In this document: piece after piece, positions 58,886 through 64,000 of the stretch
Layout of the letters: every line of letters begins with the position of its first letter
How positions within the stretch are numbered: the first letter of the stretch is position 1
DNA from: Chryseobacterium sp. G0201
Lineage (GTDB): Bacteria > Bacteroidota > Bacteroidia > Flavobacteriales > Weeksellaceae
Assembly (NCBI RefSeq): GCF_003815655.1
Contig: NZ_CP033917.1
Location: 186,001-250,000 of the forward strand
DNA: 64,000 nucleotides
Reading direction: 5' to 3'
Notes under the pieces: generated by a model
The model's input: only the letters and a program-made list of their open reading frames with translations
The model's database searches: none
Told to the model about the DNA's origin: nothing
Translations under genes and position numbers: made by a program

Positions 58886-59923
58886 TTAATTTGCACTTCC
58901 GGCAATGTCGAGAACAATTCTGCCTTCAATTTGTCCCGCTTTCATTTTATCGAAAACTTCGTTGATATCTTCTAATTTTGCAGCTGTAACAGTTGCTTTC
59001 ACCAATCCTTCGTTGGCAAAATCCAATGCTTCCTGAAGATCTTTTCTTGTTCCAACGATTGAACCTCTTATTGTAATTCTTTTCAGTACCGTTTCAAAAA
59101 TTGGTAACTCAAAAGAACCGGGAGGAAGTCCGTTTAAGGCAATTGTTCCTTTCCTTCTCAGAACATCGATTCCCTGTTTGAAAGCTATTGGAGAGACAGC
59201 TGTGATCAATGCGCCGTGCATTCCACCGACTTCCTTATGTAAATATTCTCCAGGATCTGTGTTTTTTGCATTGACCACTAAATCTGCTCCTAATTTTTTT
59301 GCTAATTCTAATTTATCATCCGAAACATCGATCGCTGCAACATGCATTCCCATTGCTTTTGCATACTGTACGGCAACATGTCCCAATCCTCCAATTCCTG
59401 AAATGGCAACCCATTCGCCTGGTTTTGTTTCTGTCTCTTTTAAGCCTTTATAAACCGTTACTCCAGCGCAAAGAATCGGAGCTATTTCTAAAAAGTTGAC
59501 ATCCGATTTTAAATGTCCAACATATCTTGAATCTGCAATTACATACTCCGCGAAACCTCCATCAACGCTATAACCTCCATTCTTCTGAGCATGACATAAT
59601 GTTTCCCAGCCTGTAATACAATAATCGCAGCATCCACAAGCGGAATATAACCACGGAACTCCCACTGCATCGCCTTCTTTCACGTATGCTTCGGGACCGC
59701 ATGCGACTACAATTCCGACTCCTTCATGTCCGGGAATCAATGGCATTTTGGGTTTTGCGGGCCAGTCACCGTCTACAGCGTGTAAATCTGTGTGGCAAAC
59801 TCCACAGGCAATTACTTTTACTAAGACTTCATATCTTCCAGGAACTTTTACAGGAACTTCTTGGATTTGTAGCGGTTGTCCGTAACCTTGAACGACTGCG
59901 GCTTTCATTGTTTTTGGGATCAT
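58886..59923 (-). CDS. adhP: Zinc-dependent alcohol dehydrogenase (AdhP-like)
   Basis: 345 residues. Catalytic zinc ligands: [17 protein letters not shown] (Cys about 39) and [10 protein letters not shown] (His about 64, Glu about 65), with a later Cys. The structural zinc uses [15 protein letters not shown] (about 95-109). NAD binding: [19 protein letters not shown] (about 172-190). It oxidises primary alcohols to aldehydes, and the linked aldehyde dehydrogenase completes the oxidation to acid. It sits 450 bases from that gene, behind a structured intergenic element, and 82 bases from the DUF779 gene. Confidence 0.9.
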   Translation of the reverse strand: MIPKTMKAAVVQGYGQPLQIQEVPVKVPGRYEVLVKVIACGVCHTDLHAVDGDWPAKPKMPLIPGHEGVGIVVACGPEAYVKEGDAVGVPWLYSACGCCDYCITGWETLCHAQKNGGYSVDGGFAEYVIADSRYVGHLKSDVNFLEIAPILCAGVTVYKGLKETETKPGEWVAISGIGGLGHVAVQYAKAMGMHVAAIDVSDDKLELAKKLGADLVVNAKNTDPGEYLHKEVGGMHGALITAVSPIAFKQGIDVLRRKGTIALNGLPPGSFELPIFETVLKRITIRGSIVGTRKDLQEALDFANEGLVKATVTAAKLEDINEVFDKMKAGQIEGRIVLDIAGSAN

Positions 59924-60372
59924 ATTCTGGTTTTTTTGAGTTAGTTTTTAGTTTGTTTAATTTAAATTGATGATTTTATTTTAACGCAAAGAGCGCAAAG
60001 TTTTTTTTCTAGCTAATCTGTATATTTTTAAGCTCGCAAAGGTGTTTCACTTAACTAAGGTCACAAAGATTTTTACCTTACAATTTTTTCTATTTATATT
60101 TTTAAAATCCTTGGATTTAAGATTCGTTAAGGGTATTTTGAACTTTGTCAAGATTTTTGAACCTTGACAAGTCTCATAAGATATCCTGCTCATCCGGAAA
60201 TTTCCAAATAAGTGAAAATAAACGTACTTTTTGCGTGAGGGATAGGAAGGGCGGCGAAGAATGAGCCGGTTCGGAGCGAAGCGGAGCACCGAAACGAAGT
60301 GGAGCCCTGGATAGCCCGACCGTTTTGCCCCAGACTAAGCTGAGGCAAACGGGCACGCCCTAATATTTAAAA
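59924..60372. other. 449-base gap with a structured element and degenerate repeats
   Basis: The left half is AT-rich and carries short direct repeats around CGCAAAG (59986, 60036) and a CTTTGTCAAG...CTTGACAAG inverted repeat (about 60141-60169). The right half is the GC-rich element at 60230-60362. I see no real ORF. Confidence 0.6.
60230..60362 (-). ncRNA. GC-rich conserved-looking intergenic element, candidate RNA
   Basis: Read on the minus strand it starts GGGCGTGCCCGTTTGCCTC, continues with CGGTCGGGCTATCC and ends TATCCCTCACGC. It holds a CCGTTT(T)GCC/GGCAAACGG stem (60320-60351 on the plus strand) and a second hairpin, GGTTCGGAGCG...GAGCACCGAAAC (about 60269-60295). GC content is far above its surroundings. 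From memory, sequences with these same ends and variable inner stems are common between Bacteroidota genes. No function is known to me; it follows the aldehyde dehydrogenase gene, where a 3' UTR or terminator role would fit. Confidence 0.45.
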
Positions 60373-61902
60373 TTAAAAGAAACCTAATTTATTTTTGTTG
60401 TAAGAAATCAACATGTTTTTGGTCTGACGGTAGTGATCCAACATCATTTTGTGGTTTTCGCGACCGATTCCTGACTGCTTATACCCTCCGAAAGGTGCTC
60501 CTGCAGGGTAAGAGTGATATTGGTTTACCCAAACTCTACCCGCCTGGATCTGGCGAGGAACATTGTATAACTGATGTGCATCTCTCGTCCAAACACCAGC
60601 TCCAAGTCCATAAATCGTATCGTTTGCGATTTTGATACCTTCTTCTTCATCTTTGAAAGTAGTAAACGCTAAGACAGGTCCAAAAATTTCTTCCTGGAAA
60701 ATTCTCATTCTATTGTTTCCTTTGAAAATTGTTGGCTGAATGTAATATCCATTTTCAAGACCTTCTCCGACATTGTTGACTTCACCTCCGACAAGAACTT
60801 CTGCGCCTTCTTCTTTTCCTAATTTGATGTAAGAAAGAATTTTATCTTTTTGAATCTGAGACGCCTGAGCTCCCATCATCACCGTTTTATCAAGAGGATT
60901 TCCTACTTTGATGGCTTTTACTCTTTCGATTACTTTTGCAATAAATGCATCTGCAATGTCTTCCTGAACCAATAATCTTGACGGACAAGTACATATTTCA
61001 CCTTGATTTAGAGCGAAAAGAACTGCGCCTTCGATGGCTTTATCTAAAAACGCATCATCTGCATCCATCACTGAACTGAAGAAAACGTTTGGAGATTTTC
61101 CACCCAATTCTAATGTTACAGGAATGATATTTTCTGTCGCATACTGCATTACCAAACGACCCGTTGCCGTAGAACCGGTAAATGCTGCTTTGTTTACTTT
61201 TGGATTGGTAACCAACGCTCTTCCCAATTCTGCTCCGAAACCGTTAACGATATTTACAACCCCATTAGGTAATAAATCTCCAATGACTTCCATTAAAACC
61301 ATGATGGAAATCGGTGTACTTTCTGCCGGTTTCAAGACTACACAATTTCCTGCCGCCAAAGCCGGAGCAAGCTTCCAAATTGCCATTAATAAAGGAAAAT
61401 TCCATGGAATGATTTGGGCAATTACTCCAAGTGGTTCGTGAACGATCAATGAAACGGTATCTTTATCCAGTTCGTTATGAGAGCCTTCATCTGCTCTGAT
61501 CACCGAAGCAAAATATCTAAAATGATCGATCGCTAAAGGTAAATCTGCTGCCAAAGTTTCTCTCACCGCTTTACCGTTATCAATGGTTTCAACCGTAGCT
61601 AAATATTCAAGATTTTGCTCAATCCTGTCGGCAATTTTGTTTAAAATAATGCTTCTTTGCGTTGAAGAAGTATCTTTCCAAGTTTGGAATGCTTTTTCTG
61701 CCGCATTTACAGCCAATTCTAGATCTTCTTTAGATGAATGTGCAGCCTGAGTGAATTTTTTTCCGTCAATCGGAGAAACTACATCAAAATATTCACCATT
61801 GACAGGAGCTGTAAATTTTCCGTCAATGTAATTATCGTATTTGCTTTTGAATTCAGGCCACTGTAAAGTTGTGTCTGATTTTTGTTCTGTGGTAGTGCTC
61901 AT
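60373..61902 (-). CDS. Aldehyde dehydrogenase family protein (ExaC/AldB-like)
   Basis: 509 residues. [29 protein letters not shown] (about 172-200) and [10 protein letters not shown] (about 245-254) bind NAD. The general base is in [14 protein letters not shown] (Glu about 274) and the nucleophile in [13 protein letters not shown] (Cys about 308). [16 protein letters not shown] (about 479-494) closes the site. Length and the GEICTCPSR loop place it with acetaldehyde/aliphatic enzymes of the ExaC/AldB kind. It turns aldehydes from the AdhP-like enzyme into acids. It is divergent from an AraC-type regulator gene that probably controls it. Confidence 0.92.
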   Translation of the reverse strand: MSTTTEQKSDTTLQWPEFKSKYDNYIDGKFTAPVNGEYFDVVSPIDGKKFTQAAHSSKEDLELAVNAAEKAFQTWKDTSSTQRSIILNKIADRIEQNLEYLATVETIDNGKAVRETLAADLPLAIDHFRYFASVIRADEGSHNELDKDTVSLIVHEPLGVIAQIIPWNFPLLMAIWKLAPALAAGNCVVLKPAESTPISIMVLMEVIGDLLPNGVVNIVNGFGAELGRALVTNPKVNKAAFTGSTATGRLVMQYATENIIPVTLELGGKSPNVFFSSVMDADDAFLDKAIEGAVLFALNQGEICTCPSRLLVQEDIADAFIAKVIERVKAIKVGNPLDKTVMMGAQASQIQKDKILSYIKLGKEEGAEVLVGGEVNNVGEGLENGYYIQPTIFKGNNRMRIFQEEIFGPVLAFTTFKDEEEGIKIANDTIYGLGAGVWTRDAHQLYNVPRQIQAGRVWVNQYHSYPAGAPFGGYKQSGIGRENHKMMLDHYRQTKNMLISYNKNKLGFF

Positions 61903-61952
61903 ATTAGTATAATTTTAATTTTTCTGTTCAACCAAATTACACTTACCCAGCA

Positions 61953-61960
61953 CAAACGTA
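61953..61960 (-). promoter_or_regulatory. -7 box of the aldehyde dehydrogenase gene
   Basis: Minus-strand TACGTTTG fits TAnnTTTG, about 50 bases before the start codon. A T-rich region upstream may act as the -33 element. Confidence 0.5.
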
Positions 61961-62045
61961 TAGCATAATCCTACAAAAAAATATCAAAATAGTGCAGAGG
62001 GTTAATTTTATAGTTTTATTAACAACTGCATAGCAATTTAATTTC

Positions 62046-62053
62046 TATATTTG
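62046..62053 (+). promoter_or_regulatory. -7 box of the AraC-family regulator gene
   Basis: TATATTTG matches TAnnTTTG, 29 bases before the ATG at 62083. No clear -33 box is seen, as expected for an activator-dependent start. Confidence 0.45.
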
Positions 62054-62082
62054 ATAGAAGAGGCAATAAAAAATGTTTAGAA

Positions 62083-63000
62083 ATGAATGATAATAAATTT
62101 TTATTAAACACTCCTGAATTAAAGACGGAAAATCAGCTTTTAAACTTAATTGAAAATCAAACGAAATTCAATCTAAACAATTGTGAATTTAGTATCTATG
62201 AAACTCACAAGACCGCTTTTAATGTAAAACTCCATTTTGAAAACATTGCTTTTACCGCCATGCTTCGAGGTAAAAAACATATGAAACTGGATAATAAAAC
62301 GAGTTATTTCGATTATTTTCCGGGAGAAAGTATTTTGGTTGCCCCCGGAGAAACGATGGTCATTGATTTCCCCGAAGCCGATGAAACGCCTTCACAGTGC
62401 ATTTCTTTAAGTCTTAATCCAGATTTTATTGAAGATTCTTTGAATTATTTAAATTATCACCTTCCAAAAGTTGATGAAACGTCACAATGGAATATTCAAC
62501 TTGATGAATATTTTCTTTTTAATAATAAATCTCTTACTTCCGCTACCAACAACATCATGAGAATTGCGATGGATGATAATTCTCAAAAAGACATCATGGC
62601 AGATTTTGCTTTGAAAGAACTATTGATAAGATTGATGCAAACCCAAGCGAGAAGTATGGTTGAAAGAAATATTGCTAAAAATAAATCAAGAATTGGTTTT
62701 GCAGTCGATTATATTAAAAAAAATCTACATCAGAAATTGTCGATCGACAGCATTGCTAAGTTGGCTTATGTAAGCAAATCCAACTTTTTTAAAATGTTTA
62801 AAGATGAATTGGGAACCTCTCCGAATGAATTTATTTTACAGGAAAGAATAAACAGAGCCAAAGAATTATTGGCAAGTCAAAATAGCATCAAAGAAACAGC
62901 TTATCAGACTGGCTTTTCAGACACAAATTATTTTACAAGAGTGTTTAAGCAATTGGTGGGTGTAACTCCAAAAAGTTATCAGGATAAGGTTATATTTTGA
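62083..63000 (+). CDS. AraC-family transcriptional regulator
   Basis: 305 residues. An N-terminal ligand-binding cupin-like domain (about 20-150: AMLRGKKHMKLDNKTSYFDYFPGESILVAPGETMVIDFPEADETPSQCISLSL) and two C-terminal helix-turn-helix units (about 205-300: IKKNLHQKLSIDSIAKLAYVSKSNFFKMFKDELG and ELLASQNSIKETAYQTGFSDTNYFTRVFKQLVGVTPKSYQ). The PGE and metal-free cupin pattern resembles the AraC_N regulators found beside alcohol/aldehyde dehydrogenase genes. It is divergent from aldehyde dehydrogenase and so probably induces it in response to an alcohol or aldehyde. Confidence 0.88.
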   Translation: MNDNKFLLNTPELKTENQLLNLIENQTKFNLNNCEFSIYETHKTAFNVKLHFENIAFTAMLRGKKHMKLDNKTSYFDYFPGESILVAPGETMVIDFPEADETPSQCISLSLNPDFIEDSLNYLNYHLPKVDETSQWNIQLDEYFLFNNKSLTSATNNIMRIAMDDNSQKDIMADFALKELLIRLMQTQARSMVERNIAKNKSRIGFAVDYIKKNLHQKLSIDSIAKLAYVSKSNFFKMFKDELGTSPNEFILQERINRAKELLASQNSIKETAYQTGFSDTNYFTRVFKQLVGVTPKSYQDKVIF

Positions 63001-63003
63001 ATA

Positions 63004-63032
63004 AAAAAGCCCTGCATGTGCAGGGCTTATGT
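63004..63032 (+). terminator. Bidirectional terminator
   Basis: AAGCCCTGCA (63007-63016) and TGCAGGGCTT (63019-63028) form a perfect ten-base-pair stem with a two-base loop, between convergent genes. An A run on the left serves the minus strand. Confidence 0.85.
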
Positions 63033-63051
63033 TATTTAACATTATGTGTAA

Positions 63052-64000
63052 TTAGTATCCGGGGTTTTGAACTATATTAGGATTTAGATTAATTGCATCT
63101 TGTGGAATCGGCAACACAAATCTATGACTTGTAGCAGATAAAGTTTTTGTAGCTCCTGTTGGAACATCAGTACCTCCACCCGTAGCTCCAGAACCAAAGT
63201 TAGATCTTACTACAGGTAGACCTAATCTCTTCAAAGTCCAGAACCTATCATTTTCAAAAGCTAGCTCTAATCTTCTTTCATAATAAACCGCATTCAATAA
63301 ACTCGTTCCTGTTTCAGGACCTGGTACATAATTAGTATATCTTTGAGTTCTTAAAGTATTCAAAAGCTGTAAAGCTCTAACTTGATTTGGCGTAGAAGAT
63401 TTCATATAAGACTCAGCAACTGTAAGATACACATCTGCCATTCTTAACATTTTAATGTCTACTACCCCAGCAACCGTAGAACCACTTCTAGTTCTATATT
63501 TAATTACATTATTATAGGGTATTGAACCAAAATTTGCAGTCAAAACATATGCTGTTTTTCTTATATCTGTCATAACAGGTGTAGCTGGAGCTGGTGTATA
63601 ACTCGTAAACAAATCATAGCTTACATTAGACTCAGATCTTATTCCTCCAGAATTTTGATTATAAGCTACACCTATACTTACATTATCCTGTGCTGTATTT
63701 GCATTTAGTATTGTAAATAATTCTCCATCATCACTAGCATCTCTCCATGTATTCACAAAATTTTCAATAGCTCCTACTGATGAAGCAGCAGCAATAGCCA
63801 ACTCGCCATATTCAATAGACTTCGCATAATCTCCTTTATACAAATAAACTTTAGATAAATATCCTAGTACCGAAGTTTTATTCAGGCGTCCAACACCTCC
63901 ATTATCCGGGTTAATTTTAGACAAAGCATCTTGCAAATCAGCAATAATTTTATCATAAGTAATTGACACCGTAGCATCTCTTGAAGGCTTTGCTGCCGGA
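63052..64000 (-). CDS. SusD/RagB-family outer-membrane lipoprotein, C-terminal part
   Basis: The frame is open to the window edge (beginning AAKPSRDATVSITYDK), so the gene starts outside the window and about 315 residues are visible. SusD features: VLGYLSKVYLYKGDYAKSIEYGELAI (TPR-like helices), MLRMADVYLTVAESYMKS, LNTLRTQRYTN, YYERRLELAFENDRFWTLKRLG and the end LPIPQDAINLNPNIVQNPGY. With a SusC-type TonB receptor it binds a glycan or other nutrient at the cell surface. The partner SusC should lie beyond base 64000. Substrate unknown. Confidence 0.9.
   Translation of the reverse strand, partial: PAAKPSRDATVSITYDKIIADLQDALSKINPDNGGVGRLNKTSVLGYLSKVYLYKGDYAKSIEYGELAIAAASSVGAIENFVNTWRDASDDGELFTILNANTAQDNVSIGVAYNQNSGGIRSESNVSYDLFTSYTPAPATPVMTDIRKTAYVLTANFGSIPYNNVIKYRTRSGSTVAGVVDIKMLRMADVYLTVAESYMKSSTPNQVRALQLLNTLRTQRYTNYVPGPETGTSLLNAVYYERRLELAFENDRFWTLKRLGLPVVRSNFGSGATGGGTDVPTGATKTLSATSHRFVLPIPQDAINLNPNIVQNPGY

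Noticed and set aside
60047..60356. Frames in the GC-rich element after aldehyde dehydrogenase
   Set aside because: They are produced by the high GC of the structured element; no start signal or conserved motif is present.

Overview
The window looks like a chromosomal segment of a flavobacterium of the Chryseobacterium/Elizabethkingia type (Bacteroidota, Weeksellaceae). It is AT-rich. Promoters fit the Bacteroidota consensus (TTTG or TTG, about 19 bases, then TAnnTTTG). It encodes type IX secretion (T9SS) cargo, a SusD-like protein, a complete Bat aerotolerance operon, menaquinone genes, a PNGase F-like protein and many small membrane proteins and lipoproteins typical of that family. The genus is inferred from family resemblance, not from a marker-gene search. 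I found no transposase, prophage, CRISPR array or rRNA. The accessory signals are dispersed palindromes, structured intergenic elements, tiny ORFs and a few unusual domain fusions.

Layout. 1-9 kb: the 3' end of an unknown CDS; a cobalamin riboswitch in front of an acyl-CoA thioesterase; an HD phosphohydrolase; an XAC2610-like secreted protein; a cytochrome P450; a PadR regulator with a PspC membrane protein; a 20-residue peptide ORF; a PlsC-like acyltransferase; and the menaquinone genes menI and menF. 9-18.3 kb, minus strand: a small membrane protein and a MarC-family protein, then a long operon reading MoxR ATPase, GNAT, unknown protein, DUF58 protein, BatD-like membrane protein, BatA, BatB, BatC, BatD. 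18.5-30.4 kb: two secreted proteins (one PNGase F-like with a T9SS tail), a DinB-like protein, RlmB, lipoproteins, a YfhO-type membrane protein, a glycosyltransferase and YpdA.

30.4-43.4 kb: a 741-residue fusion of a CrtC/AttH-like lipocalin domain to a polyprenyl diphosphate synthase, an MFS transporter, GlnRS and an alpha/beta hydrolase. Next come a sigma-54-like promoter with a 25-residue cationic peptide ORF and a 55-residue double-glycine, cysteine-rich precursor peptide. The stretch ends with menC-fbp, aspartate kinase and a two-domain OlsF-like lipid acyltransferase. 43.4-53.6 kb: tandem tRNA-Phe genes, a TPR/HTH membrane regulator followed by a large T9SS protein, alpha-carbonic anhydrase, a thioredoxin-DUF3575 operon, and NamZ head-to-head with a FtsX/LolE-type permease. 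53.6-54.1 kb is a gene-free repeat island holding a structured RNA-like element. 54-64 kb: a cysteine synthase-family enzyme, CbpM-CbpA chaperones, a dicarboxylate symporter, an alcohol-oxidation cluster (DUF779, zinc ADH, aldehyde dehydrogenase, divergent AraC regulator), and the 3' part of a SusD-like protein.

Most of the window is housekeeping and envelope biology. The best candidates for something undescribed are the CrtC-like/prenyl synthase fusion (30395-32620), B12-riboswitch control of a thioesterase (465-1187), the orphan GG-leader peptide (37746-37913) and the sigma-54-type micro-ORF just upstream of it (37388-37518).
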